Assembly: GCA_947095585.1 (NCBI GenBank)
Contig: OX352763.1
Coordinates: 17,471,462-17,535,461, forward strand
DNA: 64,000 nucleotides
Direction of reading: 5' to 3'
Origin: Nephrocerus scutellatus
Lineage: Eukaryota > Arthropoda > Insecta > Diptera > Pipunculidae
Position 1 is the stretch's first letter. Each line of letters starts with the position of its first letter. This document shows, piece by piece, positions 24,048 to 35,762 of this stretch. Both the position numbers and the translations under genes were made by a program. The notes under the pieces were generated by a model, which did no database searches, was not told the DNA's origin, and saw only the letters and a list, made by a program, of their open reading frames with translations.

Positions 24048-24250
24048 TCAATAATAATAATAACATTTGGCGCGACAGACTGTTGTGGTCCAGGACCTAT
24101 AGCTTATCGCGATCAATCTTCGTGTTGTGTGTGATATTTTTTTGCACACAAATGGAAGCGAACTACAATTCTATAATTGGAAGCCGTATCCGAAAGATAA
24201 ATGAACAAACTTTCCATACCAATCTCGAACGTCATTATTATTATTATTAA
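24048..24250 (-). mobile_element. SINE copy, 5'-truncated
   Basis: On the minus strand this carries the second half of the SINE at 2.7 kb: ACGTTCGAGATTGGTATGG, TCGGATACGG, CGCTTCCATTTGTGTG and CAGTCTGTCGCGCCAAAT. It ends in ATT repeats at 24,050-24,062; ATT repeats also occur on the other side (24,234-24,250). The tRNA-like head is missing. Confidence 0.75.
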
Positions 24251-24469
24251 TTATTTATTTTCCATAAATGCATATAGTTGTTGTACATAGATGCTTAAGA
24301 ATATTACATTAGTTTATATATAGGGAAAATTTAGGAACTGCTTTGATCTAAATTGAGCAGAACCGACTTTAATTATTTATTGGAGTTAACTCTTTAAGAA
24401 TTGATTTTCATATATAGTAAAAAATTACACAAAACATTTTATAGGGAGTGAAATCGAGTGTTAACTTGT

Positions 24470-24650
24470 TACACGTTAACTTGTTACGCGTCGACAAAAG
24501 CTTTAACCAAAAGTGAAGTCGTGAAGTGACCTTTCACACGACCTAGAGAGCTGAAATTTTGTGAGCAGCTATATTTCACACATCATTTTTGATATTCCGT
24601 GTGACACGTGTCGCGCGTCACGTATGGTATGGTATGGTATGGTATGAAAG
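24470..24650 (-). repeat. Dispersed repeat family X, inverted copy plus GGTAT run
   Basis: ACCTTTCACACGACCTAGAG, then AGCTGAAATTTTGTGAGCAG is the reverse complement of the core of the repeat at 39,846 and resembles 21,140-21,180. It ends in a GTATG pentanucleotide run (24,621-24,646). Confidence 0.65.
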
Positions 24651-25079
24651 ATCGAAACGCTAATGCAAATTAACAAATATACAAAACGAATAACGATATA
24701 ACTAAGGAGCGCATATTATCTGAAGATTATATTAACACCTGTTTAGAGATCAACTGCAGCCTATTGGTTTGCGCTTAAGCGAGATAGATTTGCAATGATG
24801 CGTCAGTAAGGAAGACCAACCATGCTTTTGAGGATCAGTGATAACGTGATAGGGTGGCCGAATCTTCTTAGGATTCTTTATAAATTTAAAAATCAGGGAG
24901 GAGAGCTGACAGATGAGCAGATTGAAGCGTTAAATTATTAGATGCCGATTATGTTGGGAAGAGATGGCAGATAATAATAACCGAAATTAGGTTAATGATC
25001 AGGAAATTTCCGATCCGTATCAATAGCTTCTTAAAGATCCGAATTCAGGAATTAAGGATAACGTAGTACCAGCGACTAT

Positions 25080-25680
25080 GAATACGCTCGGGGCAATATG
25101 GAAGAATTAAGACATCTTGATGGAGACTCCAGAGTTTCTCGATCTCATAAGAAAGGCAAACTCAAAGCTATTGGTACAACATATTAGGTATATGGTTGTT
25201 AACATAAAAAAATCCACACCCGTTACAACTGTTCTTGACTGGTCCTGCTGAATGTGGGAAGACTTTTCTCATCAAACTCGTCATGGAAATTTGTAATCGA
25301 TTCACAGATACGGATGGTTATTGTAATGCATATATTGCATGTGCGTCCACACAGGGAAAACCGAGGTGTTATAGAAGACACGACTATTCATACTCCGTTT
25401 CATATTACCCATTCGAGTTTCCAAATGCCAATATCGGACGAGATCAAGGGTTTATATAGATCTTTATTCAAGTATGTCAAGATGATAGTCAACGATGAAG
25501 TCAGCATGATTGGAGCGGAAATGTTAGAACGCATAGACTAAAAGAAATAACGGGAAATTATGATGCCGCTTTTAGTGGATTGCACATCATTTTTATCGGT
25601 GATTTGAGGCAGTTGCCACCGGTTAGAGCCAATTTGGAGGCAAAAATACAGCGGATCGATGGTCAGCAGTTATACCGAAC
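25080..25680 (+). mobile_element. Helitron Rep/Helicase relic (helicase N-terminal part)
   Basis: Frames switch along the plus strand. TPEFLDLIRKANSKLL (25,120-25,165) is followed by LTGPAECGKTFLIKLVMEIC, in which GPAECGKT is a Walker A motif (25,241-25,264); Helitron helicases usually have GPAGxGKT. A +1 shift near 25,350 moves on to FHITHSSFQMPISDEIKGLY and IVNDEVSMIGAEML (Walker B, ~25,485-25,520). A later frame gives FIGDLRQLPPV (~25,595-25,625). No Rep (HUH) domain is visible and the gene ends abruptly. This is the Helitron type of Pif1-family helicase, now inactive. Confidence 0.8.
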
Positions 25681-25689
25681 CCTCTGTAC

Positions 25690-26689
25690 AGCTTCAACAA
25701 TGCAAACATAAATAGTGTGATAAAAAAGTGACGAATTCTTACTACTAGTGATGATATTATTGTTGGTGAGTTGGTTTCTTTTGTTATTTTTCTTAGCTTG
25801 TACGATTTCGGAAGAGAAATGTAGGTTCTCCTCGATTGTAAGGGGACAATTTCTAAGTAATTTCGCAAAATTCATCACACGTACAAATTTGCCCGACATT
25901 ATGCACGTACACAAAATTTACCATTCGTATAAATTGAACGTTTTTTTGCACGGACGTTGCAGAGTCCTTGACTGATATGATCAAGGAGTTTTCATTGTTA
26001 ATCTCTCATCAATGACACATTTTGATTTAATAAATAAATATTGTTTTGATATTGTTTTGACCACGTCGCGATGGAAAATACTATTTAAATGGATGAGAAA
26101 TACCAATTTAGTTGTGCCTTACAGTTGACTGGATTCAATAATAAATGGCACCGGTCAGTGTGGCCATTCTAGTGCCATCAGTTGAGCTATTGTTTTCACA
26201 ACTAATACCTACCCATTTTAGAATGTTGGGTAAGAAATTCCAATGCAGCAATTGCTATCATTAGTCTGACCTCAATGACGGGTAGAATGAATGAAGGCAA
26301 TCTCTCATTGTTGTCGATCGCCATCCATGCAAATAAAAATTTTAATTTAAAATGATTGCATTTATAGATAATTCGCAACCGTTTGGTTTCAAGCATTGTT
26401 TGCAGAGGTTAGTCAAAGTGCAGCAAGTTTACGTTGTAGCATTTAATTATCCTGCCTTACAACGCCGGATACAATGTTGTGATTAATACAAAAATCTGTT
26501 AGTTTATGTAGCGCGAATCTTTTAGATTTAGTGAATAGATTTAGGAGCGTTGAAAGTTAATTTTCAATGCCAGGTCATGCTTTTAATCGTCACTTGAGAA
26601 ACACTTTTGGATTGTTACTTTAAGATTTTAGGATTACAGAATAATGATAGATAAATTGTAGCATGAAGACAAATCAAGGACTATTACAG
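25690..26689. other. Intergenic, nothing recognised
   Basis: AT-rich. Several overlapping open frames on both strands lack recognisable motifs. Confidence 0.4.
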
Positions 26690-26935
26690 CAAATTTATAG
26701 AACGTTTATTGGATAACTATGGAAAGTTTATAGGATGATTATAGCATAGTTATGTGCTTATAACAGAAAGATTTAAGTATTTATAATTAATTATGGGCTG
26801 ATTATGTAATGTTTAAGAAATAATTGTACCTGATATGTTCGATGGATAATATTAGGATGCTTATTTGATAATATGTAATAGGATGACTGTAGAATGATTA
26901 TGGGATGATTATAGAAGGATTATGTTTTATTTAAA
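26690..26935. repeat. Degenerate short repeats around GGATGATTATAG
   Basis: The motif GGATGATTATAG and variants (GGATAACTATGG, GGATGACTGTAG, GGATGATTATAG) recur irregularly through about 240 bp. This suggests a decayed short-period satellite. Confidence 0.5.
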
Positions 26936-27075
26936 GGCGCGGAAGTTCTACCATAGAGTTCGCAATATACACCGCGTTACACATACTGCAAAGACAAAGA
27001 GGGTAATCTGATCGCTGATCTCAAAGTCATCTTAGAGCAATGGGAAGACCACTGTATAGTATTGAATAGAATGGT
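26936..27075 (+). mobile_element. RTE-like LINE fragment
   Basis: A near-repeat of 4,615-4,770: GTTCGCAATATACACCGCGT, then KDKEGNLIADLKVILEQWED in one frame. It carries only the region just before the RT domain. Confidence 0.7.
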
Positions 27076-28250
27076 GCTAGCTGATCAGGTGTTGTGGTGA
27101 CCGATATTAGTGTCAAAGTTCACTCCCGTGCAACGCCGGAAACTCAATTAGTTTACTATATATTACATATATAACATTACAAATTCATTACTGGTTGGAA
27201 GTTCAATTCAACCGTTTCAAGGATATCGTTTTTCTTTCACAAGGCATCGGCTTAAGATTCTAGAAAGGGTGAGTTATAACAAAAAAAATTCCTGGTCTGC
27301 AGTTTATTTAATAGTAGTTGATTAGCAGTCGATTGTTATATGTCTGAAATTTAAACGTAAGTACTGTTTTTATAGTGTCATTAAGCAGTCAATCATCGTA
27401 AATGTCATTACATGGCAAATTGTCAGTAAAAATTCAGATAAGAGTCAATCATTGGTCCCTGCTGCGCTTAAAAATCATCAATCATCGCTTTATTTTTGAA
27501 GATTTTGTAAACTTTTTGCCATCAGACCAATCCGTCTAGAGTGAAAATCAAGATGGAAAAATGAGATATTGTCCCAATAAACATTTCATTATAAAGTAGG
27601 AACTTTATTGAAGAAAATAACTGTGGAAATGCTGTGGATGATATATTTTTTATTTTGAAGCACCGTCATTGACTCGAATACCCACTGTTGATGACATTTC
27701 TGTTGATTTTTGACGTTCTTTAGGGCAATCATCGTCTAATGTTATGTATCTGCAAATAAAAATCTGGTGAAAATTGTTGACTTACTATACTTTACTGCGA
27801 AACGCTCGCAACGCTTTTTCAGAAGGACTCGAAACTTTTCTGGTTATTCAAAATCAAGTAGCTATTGAAGTGTCGAAATTTACATATAATTCAAAGAAAC
27901 TCCTGGTCTGCCTCTTCAATGAAAAGTTTGATTTGTCGGATGTAGACGCATCACCATTGCGCAATGGAATATTTGCGTTCTACAAACAGCTTTCTATTTG
28001 CAAATTATTGATATAATAATCAATAATGGTCGGAAGCGTTGTTGCATCTAAGCAGACACAACCAAGAGGGTTGTTCATTTGTAGATAGACACACGCACAC
28101 ACCTGTTTCCTCTTCTGCGCTGTGAACTAAACATAATTTCTTTATTAAATATTTGAAAAGTATTTTTCCTTTAAAGGTTGTTTCCATAAACAACTGCGGT
28201 TATGGTGTATTGACCACTGTTTGTGTGGAATTATTCTTCAAAAAAAAATG
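27076..28250. other. Intergenic, one unassigned open frame
   Basis: The plus-strand open frame 27,774-28,016 (80 codons) has no recognisable motif and no splice context that I can defend. Nothing else is supported. Confidence 0.35.
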
Positions 28251-28254
28251 TTAA

Positions 28255-28420
28255 TTATCAAATGAAGGATACAAATGTATGCAAAGTTCGAATAAAATCG
28301 GATTCATTTTAGAAAAATGTTGTCATCGAAGGAACACCTATGTGCAAAGTTTGAATAAAATCGGGCTTTAGGAAGTGGGTTAAAAAATGATCACAAGATT
28401 TGTGTGTCAATTCCATAGGC
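28255..28420 (-). mobile_element. Fragment of ~118-bp-unit element
   Basis: Contains CAAAGTTCGAATAAAATCGG and CAAAGTTTGAATAAAATCGG, each followed or preceded by unit motifs, and then the A-end module start AAGTGGGTTAAAAAATGATC, ACAAGATT. The outer A-end bases are missing or mutated. Confidence 0.65.
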
Positions 28421-30140
28421 ATTCCATTTTCTGCAACTTTTCAACAACTTTACTTTTACCAAATTTGTCAATAGACTGGCTCCACTTTTCAGTGAGATGT
28501 GCCATCGATCGAGCGTTTAGCCATTTTTGTTGATGTGATCCTCGTATACGACGATGGATCAGATTGTCAAATTGGCAATGCTAAATGGGACAGTACCCCA
28601 TATTTTTTTTAAAAATGGGAAATGATAAAAAAAAGTAAATATTACCTCTTTACTGAGCGCCTAGAGGTCTATCTTGAGAAGTAGAATTCAAAAGTGAATT
28701 CACATCGGCTTTTATTTCGCGAAATGTATGATAAACTGTGCAGCTTGACGTTTTGCTATAAGCGTGTCAGTCAGGTGACAGTGCCAATTAAGTTCGCAAA
28801 TATGAATACCAAATGCATAACCGCAAAAATGTATAGAACTTGTTGTAGTTTTTCTAGAAATAGATTGACTTGTTTGCACAGTTCTGCAAAGCTTAATAGC
28901 ACTATTATTATTATAATATCAGTCAATGTGCCAATATGACTCAGTTTCAAGTGATCTATGTCAGCTCATATCTCTACTTATTTTGGATTGCAAAAGTGTG
29001 AACAATTTATATGTAGATACATATATGTCATACACATAAGAAATACGAACAACAACACTCATGTCCAAGAGAAAATTTATTTAATGCAATAAAATTACAC
29101 ACACCATCAGCCCAACAATGGCATTAGGTCTCACGAACCGCAATGTGAATAACATTTGAGGGCATCCATGTACAATAGAAGAAAACCCCTAAGAGCATGA
29201 TGTGTAAAGTGGTTGGTTGGTAGGGAGCAAAGGAGGGACAGTGGTGGATCAGCAACGAATAAGAGTCGATTCCTCGATTGCTGTTGTCATAAGCAACCCT
29301 CGTAATTGTCATTTTCCATCGATCTATTGCTGTTTCGATTGTGCTATAAATACATAAAGATATACGAGTATCGAAAGGCTTTTAAGCTTTCAACACATTT
29401 CGATTAGATAATAGCGCGAGTATAAATAAAGATAGAAATGTTTTTGCATGAGGAAAGTGAACTGTTATTGACATTTTTATTGATACTACTGAATAATGTC
29501 ATCATAGATATATGCAGTTGGCATTTCGCAAATGTATTTTTCCTATGCTTTACACCACAACAACAGTATCATTCATATACAACTGAATTTAACAAATAAC
29601 TTTGAGATAGATTAGCTCATTTCAAATTATTATTATTATTGAATCTTGCAAATAAGGCTCTATGGGTATTTTGGTGCTTATAAGGATTTACTTATATATT
29701 CAGATGGTCACTAAGATATCGTACATTACCATCTGACTCTATTCCTGACAATTTTGAACAAAAAATTTATTTTCCACCACAATTCAACATCAAAACTCAC
29801 TTAAGTTATATCATGATGTTATTTCAGGGTATGCACTAAACGCCCCTCGCGATTCCATGGAAAAAGGTTGCTACGTTCTATGCTATGTTCATCCCAAGCC
29901 ATTTCAGTCATTTGCACAACATTTTTGGACACCAATTAAGAATCCTAAAATTCCGAAGGTATAGCAATAAACTCATCCTTGTGCCGCTTTCGAAAATCAA
30001 TGCCCTGACAGATTACTATGTGGTGTTCTGAACTAATGTCTCCCAATTTGACTTGTTCTCTTCAGATTCAATGCAGTCCCAAAGATATCTCGATATCTAC
30101 AAAGATATCTACGTCTTTCTAACTGGAAAAGTTTCCCTTT
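28421..30140. other. Intergenic, nothing recognised
   Basis: AT-rich. A short ATT run lies at about 29,624-29,640. No supported gene. Confidence 0.4.
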
Positions 30141-31350
30141 TATTAAATTCTCTATATTAACTTCACTTGCCCGTGGGTTTGTTTGTTTGTGGATTTGTGT
30201 GTCATGGAATCTTGCGATCAATTTTTAACCCACTTCCCATAGCCCGATTTTACACACATGCATATCTCCGTTGACAACACTTTCTATTAAAATTTGAGGA
30301 CCCTCGGGCCACGGGGTCGGTGGGCTCCCCTACAAATATTTTAACAAATTTTACTCGATTTTTTTCAAATTTTATACACATGTGTATCTCCGATAGACAA
30401 CACTTTTTGTAAAAAATTTGGAGACCCCGGGCTCGGGTTCGTGGGGCCCCACAACTTTTTTTAAAAAAAATAACCCGATTTTCGTCAAATTTAATACACA
30501 TGTGTATCTCCGATAGACAATACTTTTTGTAAAAAATTTGGAGACCCCTGGTCCGGGTTCGTGAGGCCCCATAATTTTTTTAAAAAAATAACCCAATTTT
30601 CTTCAAATTTAATACACATGTGTCTCTCCGATAGACAAAACTTTTTGTAAAAAATTTGGGGACCCCGGGCCTGGGTTCGTGGGACCCCACAACTTTTTTA
30701 AAAAAATTAACCCGATTTTCGTCAAATTTAATACACATGTGTATCTCCGATAGACAATACTTTTTGTAAAAAATTTGGAGACCCCTGGCCCGGGTTTGTG
30801 AGGCCCCATAATTTTTTTAAAAAAATAACCCGATTTTCTTCAAATTTAATACACATGTGTCTCTCCGATAGACAAAACTTTTTGTAAAAAATTTAGAGAC
30901 CCTGGGTCCCGGGGTCGTGGGGCCCCAATATTTAAAAAAAATTAACCCGATTTTCTTAAAATTTTATATACGTATGTGTCTCCGATGAAAAACACTTTTT
31001 GTAAAAAATTTGGAGACCCCGAGCCCCAGGGTCATTGGGCCCCAAAATTTTTTTAAAAAAATTAACCCGATTTTTTTTAAATTTTATATACGTGTGTATC
31101 TCCGATGGGCAACACTTTTGGAGACAAGGTTTGGAGGGTCATGGGGCCCCAACAAATTTTTTAAAAAACTTATATATATGTATCTCCGATGGACAAAATT
31201 TTTTGTAAAGTTTTTGGAGTGAGGCCCTGAGGTCCGAGTTTGGTGATAAATTTTTTAAAAATTAGCTCGATTTTCTTCAAATTTTAACACATACCCATCT
31301 CCTATTAGAGAATTTACATGAAAAATTGTATTTTTATGGGTTGTTTTTTT
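30141..31350 (+). mobile_element. Copy 2 of ~118-bp-unit element, expanded array
   Basis: The A-end module at 30,148-30,240 (AAATTCTCTATATTAACTTC, ACTTGCCCGTGG, GGAATCTTGCGATCAATTTT, TAACCCACTTCCC) is followed by about eight units of ~118 bp. Each has TAACCCGATTTTCTTCAAAT, a palindromic ACACATGTGT core, ATCTCCGATAGACAACACTT, TTTGTAAAAAATTTGGAGAC, and a GC block such as CCCGGGCC ... GTGGGGCCCC. The ACACATGTGT core falls near 30,374, 30,494, 30,613, 30,732, 30,850 and (diverged) 30,969 and 31,088. The B-end module at 31,290-31,350 ends ATTAGAGAATTTACATGAAA ... TATGGGTTGTTTTTTTT. Short open frames inside are products of the repeat and change frame with each unit (118 is not a multiple of 3). Confidence 0.85.
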
Positions 31351-31354
31351 TATA

Positions 31355-33035
31355 TACACTTCTGGATGGCGCTCAGCCATCAGCAGAATAGAGCGAATAA
31401 CACAGAATGCTCAAGCATTGCTGGAGACCGTAACTATCTCTGACTAATGGAATTGCGATCAAACCTCCACGTGGTGGCCGCCGGTAATTTTCCTCCAAAT
31501 ACAGGAAAAGCTAAATGATCGCGCTAGTCCATTCAAAGTAAGGTTGGCGCGAGGCCAATAACTCACCCGTAAAAAAAACTTTTATTACGGAACCCAAAAT
31601 CAGCCTCGGATAAACTGATGAACGACGACTATTACGCCAACGAAAACGGCTAAACGATTTAAGAATTTCCTCATGGAACGTACGCTCACAGTATAGAGCT
31701 CGAGCTGCACAACAGCTAGCCGATACCCTCTCCAAATATAATGCTGACATGCAATGCAATTCAGGAGATGCGATGGACGGGGAATTGGCTCTTACAAAAA
31801 TCAGAATATGACATATATTACTGCTATAATGCAAGACATCATGTGCTCGATGTGGGTGTTAGTCAGCGAAAGAATGAAACCCACCGTTATCGGCTTTAAA
31901 GCAATAAATGAACGGTTATGCACCTTTCGCGTGCGGTGCAGATTAAAAAACATAAACCTCATAAACGTTCACGCACCTACAGAGGATTCCCCTGATGATG
32001 AAAAAGAAGAGTTCTTTAAATCGGTCGAACGGGAATTCCATGCTTGTCCTCAGTATGACGTAAAAATCTTTCTGGGGGGTATGAATGCCAAAATAGGTAG
32101 GGAGCCAGTATTCAGGCAGTACATTGGCACCCATAGCTTACACGAGAACGCTAATGACAATGGTCAACGAGTGATAGATATGGCAGCAAGCAACAATTTG
32201 TTCGTTTGCTTGCAAGGTAGTACAAGGTTTCCACATAAAAATATCCACACAGCTATCTGGGAATCTGCTGATGGAGCCACTCGCAACCAGACAGACCACG
32301 TGTTGATAGACCGCCGCCACAACCCAAACTTGATGACGGTGCCAACGTCGACTCGGACCACTATCTTGATGGTATGGTGCTCCGAACGCGGATTGCAACA
32401 TCACGAAAGACTGGATCCGCGAAGCAGATTTGAGTCAACACGGCTGCCTTTCGCAACGAAGAGAGCAGAAACAACTACTTTCAAGCTCATTCCACATCTA
32501 TAACGGGCTCCGACAAGGGGATGGACTGGCCTGCATCCTCTACAACCTAGCGTTGGAGAACGTGATCCGAGACACTGACGTAACGGCGAGAGGAACAATC
32601 CCCTATAAGTCCACTCAGATACTGGCTTACGCAGACGACATCGACATCGTTGGTAGAAACCAAAGGGCAATACAGGAAGCTTTCATCCACATAGAGCGGG
32701 CGGCACGCAATCTGGTGCTGCACATAAATGAGAGCAAAACAAATACATGGTGTTTGCGAGTAGAAGATCCAACATTGGTCCCGCAATTAAAATAGTGGAG
32801 AGCGAATTTAAAGTGGTACAATACTTTAAATACTTTGCGGTAGGATTTATGGAACACGACAGCGAGGAAGGCAAAGCCTACGCTGGAAGGATGGTGTGGA
32901 CCAGGACGCCCAGAGTTTAGGGATGCCAAACAGGATGACATCGGCTCGAAATCTGGACTGGTGGAGAGATTTTTTGCGGGATGCCAGGAACGGCTACCGG
33001 TTGTAGAGCCAAATATGATGATGATGACAGTTATG
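31355..33035 (+). mobile_element. RTE-like LINE, internally deleted
   Basis: From about 31,660 to 32,370 the plus strand encodes an apurinic-type endonuclease: LVSERMKPTVIGFKAINERL, INVHAPTEDSPDDEKEEFF, KIFLGGMNAKIGREPVF, THSLHENANDNGQRVIDMA and RNQTDHVLIDRRH, with the GDFNAKIG motif altered to GGMNAKIG. The reading then jumps to late RT: NGLRQGDGLACILYNLALEN (motif B), YKSTQILAYADDIDIVGRNQ (motif C), then a thumb-like tail. RT motifs 0-A are missing, so more than 1 kb has been deleted. The 3' end reads through CGGCTCGAAATCTGGAC to GTTGTAGAGCCAAATATGAT and an ATG repeat. Other copies or pieces: 4.0, 4.5, 5.7, 26.9, 33.1, 40.1, 56.5 and 59.0 kb. Confidence 0.8.
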
Positions 33036-33119
33036 GATGGATTAATTCAAGTGATTGCTCTGCCAGTTGGCCCTTGTTTTGTTAGGTTATCAGCTGTTTT
33101 ATATCATACCAATAATGTT

Positions 33120-33965
33120 GTCATTCATCATCATCATATTTGGTTCAACAATCCGGATCTGTCATCGCCATAAAAAACTCTCTAGTTTATCGTTCGAGTT
33201 GTTTGGCATATCTTAACTCTGGGCGTCCTGGTCTATGTCATCCGTCCAGCGGCGTGTTACCGCAAAAATTTTCTCTGAGGAGGTTCCTCTTCGATCATAT
33301 GAGCTAAGTGTCCTACACATCGACGAGCTTGATTTTCTTTACGATATCAAAATCGCAGTAACAATTCTGAATAATACTGTCCTGTCTCTTAGATATCTCA
33401 TTGTAGAGGTTCACGAATTGTTCTTCCAACAATTCTGCATAATATTGTCCTGTCGAACACGGCCAAGAGCTCTAAGTACTTTGTGCTTAGTTCCAAAGTC
33501 TCAGATCCATACTGATATGATCATTGTCTTATATACCAGCAGCTTGGATTTTAGGTTAAGTTACTGGATTTCAATGGTATTGACAGACCTACTTTAGTCT
33601 GCTTTGTTTAACAACCGTGCGTGTATTTCTGCTTCCATTCTGTTATCGGCTACACCAATGTTAGATCTCCTGCTCGCTGACTTGACCACCATATCCATTT
33701 TTTTGTTATTTTTATGCGTAGTCCTATATTTCCTGCAGCTCACTCGTTCTGAATGAAAGGTTTTTGTACAGCTCTTTGTTTTCTAACAATGATGTCAATA
33801 TGGTCTGCATAAGCCAATTTCTGGATGGACTTAAAGAATATTTTCCTCTAGCCGTTACATAAGAGTCTTGGATCACTTTCTCCAGGGTCAGGCATATCCA
33901 TTTCTCTTCTACGCCTGGCATTTCAGCCCCAGCGCTTACTCCTCCTTAATTTAGTGCGAGTTATA
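33120..33965 (-). mobile_element. RTE-like LINE 3' part, tail-to-tail with previous copy
   Basis: The plus strand begins CATCATCATCATATTTGGTT, the reverse complement of the LINE 3' tail. It continues with CTGGGCGTCCTGGTCTATGT and other 3' motifs, then the post-RT region, and reaches the degraded motif C/B region near 33,790-33,900 (minus-strand TLEKVIQDSYVTARG). Many stops. Only ~85 bp separate its tail from that of the 31.4-kb copy. Confidence 0.75.
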
Positions 33966-35420
33966 TCGCTTGGCAAACCTCTCACTCGTGTCGGCGATTT
34001 GAAGACTAACAATTTCCAGAATATTGGATAGGAAGTAAGTACTGAATAATTTGTGGAATTCCACTGTCATTAAATTGATTTGCCAAAGAACAACAATTAA
34101 TTAGATACTCTCGTTTAAATATTTTGTTAGATTGTTGTCAACTATTGTATTTAATTGGTAGTTTGGCAATGAAATGGTCAAAATGGGAGCATCAATGCGC
34201 CAAGTGTTTATTTTATTTCGTATACGCCCCATTGTCCCGCAACGGCAATTTATCGTTGCAACTTGTTGAGTTTTCGATTACAACTCCATTAAAATTTAAC
34301 GCTAGATTTCGCATCAGGATAATTTGTTGTTGGTAATTATTGCGTGTTGGTGACTACAAACTAAGGTTACCCCTTATGTTCGATGTGTTCGAATTTGTTA
34401 CATTTTGTTATTCCAATGGAATGGATCCGTGCTGGAGCACTGATTTTGTTTTTTTTTTTTGTTTGCCATAAAACACAAACACACTCTCATGGGGATTTTA
34501 TGCCAAAGTGCTTCATAATCCTTTCTGTTCTGTGTTGATATTACGTTTCCGGATATTATCCGAAAGCTACATCAGAAGGGTGGATACTGGGTGGGTATTA
34601 TTAGCTGATTTTTATCTGGTCCTTGTTCGTTTGGTTTGTATGTCGAAACATTTTAGAGCCATTTTAGAGTATTACGAAGTTAGTCAGGATAATCGCATTT
34701 CTGTGGAAAGTTTTCCGCTTAAGGATGTCAGGTCAGCAATAAAGTTTGCAGTTCCGCCAGAAAACTAAGTTATTTTTATTTTTTTATGTACCTAACATTC
34801 TCAAAACCAAAGATTAAAATGAAATTCTGCATTTTAGGTTATTTCTGCTAAATTTGTGTCGTTGTTTGCAGCAACATTCGATTAGTGACCACTTCCACAT
34901 TGTTTGGTTTCCAAGTTGACTAATATACTCTGCATCCACCTTGTGATCTTGAAAATAAAAAAATATGTCATAGTGCGTAGAGTGTCATTTGATACACTGC
35001 ATTATGACAACGCTTCCGTCGTTATCAGTTCTTCACTTTACCTCTTTTACAAGGACGCAAACAATGGACTTCAATCAAAAGTTTAACGAATGTTTTAAGT
35101 AGCTTCAAATTAGCTTAGCCTTAGCGACGTCTAAAGAAATTTTAATTTTTTCAAAGACGTGAATTTACAAAATTTTCAGCTTCAATAAATCTGAATGAAC
35201 CTTGACAGTTGGACGTTTGCAAAAGTTTCAGGAAACCTCAAACCGTGAGATGCAGTCTCTTTTAGAACATATGGCTTAACTGAAATAGGGATGATGTTTT
35301 TTGCCACTGAGAGTAATTTTATGTAGGTAAGGAAAGCTCTTCTGTAAACAATTGACAATTGCTTTGCAGGCTTTAGACCTTTGACCCTTCCCATTAAGTG
35401 GTTTATTTGCTTTTTTGAAA
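33966..35420. other. Intergenic, nothing recognised
   Basis: AT-rich, with open frames 34,508-34,768 (+) and 35,491-35,182 (-) that carry no recognisable motifs. No gene is supported. Confidence 0.4.
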
Positions 35421-35424
35421 TCTT

Positions 35425-35762
35425 TGTTGAATGGAACTCGATTAAAAGTCAGGAGTCTTAATCGAAACTGTATAAAAGCAGAAATTATCACAGGGGGAAG
35501 AAATTTGCATTCCTAGATTTGATTTGGAGGCAAGCGAAAGTACTTTGCCATTCAAAGAATGAAGCGTCGCCATTTTCCATTGCTGTTGGTCCTTGCAATG
35601 ACCATCAACAAGAATCCTGGCCAGTCTTTTGATCATGTCGGTGTATATCTTCCTGAGCCAGTTTTCGCTCATGGACAGTTATATGTCGCTTTAACTCGAG
35701 GAAGATATCATAAAAATTTAAAAGTCTTAATTAAAAATACAGACTACGAAGGATTTACTTAA
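35425..35762 (+). mobile_element. Helitron helicase C-terminal fragment
   Basis: The plus strand near 35,432-35,520 encodes NGTRLKVRSLNRNCIKAEII. After a break, 35,559-35,762 encodes RRHFPLLLVLAMTINKNPGQ followed by SFDHVGVYLPEPVFAHGQLY and VALTRGR. These are helicase motifs V and VI of Pif1-like Helitron helicases (usual forms: AMTINKAQGQS and YVALSRVR). The domain ends at a stop shortly after. It complements the Walker A/B part at 25.1 kb, but the two are 10 kb apart and cannot be one gene as they stand. Confidence 0.8.

Noticed and set aside
27774..28016. 80-codon plus-strand open frame
   Set aside because: No recognisable motif, no homologous neighbour and no splice sites that extend it.
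30250..30809. Several 66-83-codon open frames repeating VYRRYTCVLNLTKIG-like peptides
   Set aside because: They are the translation of the ~118-bp units. The period is not a multiple of three, so frames rotate, and the same DNA varies freely between copies.
25080..35762. A single Helitron spanning both helicase pieces
   Set aside because: The N-terminal (25.1 kb) and C-terminal (35.4 kb) parts are 10 kb apart, with many unrelated elements between them and no visible Rep domain or Helitron ends.
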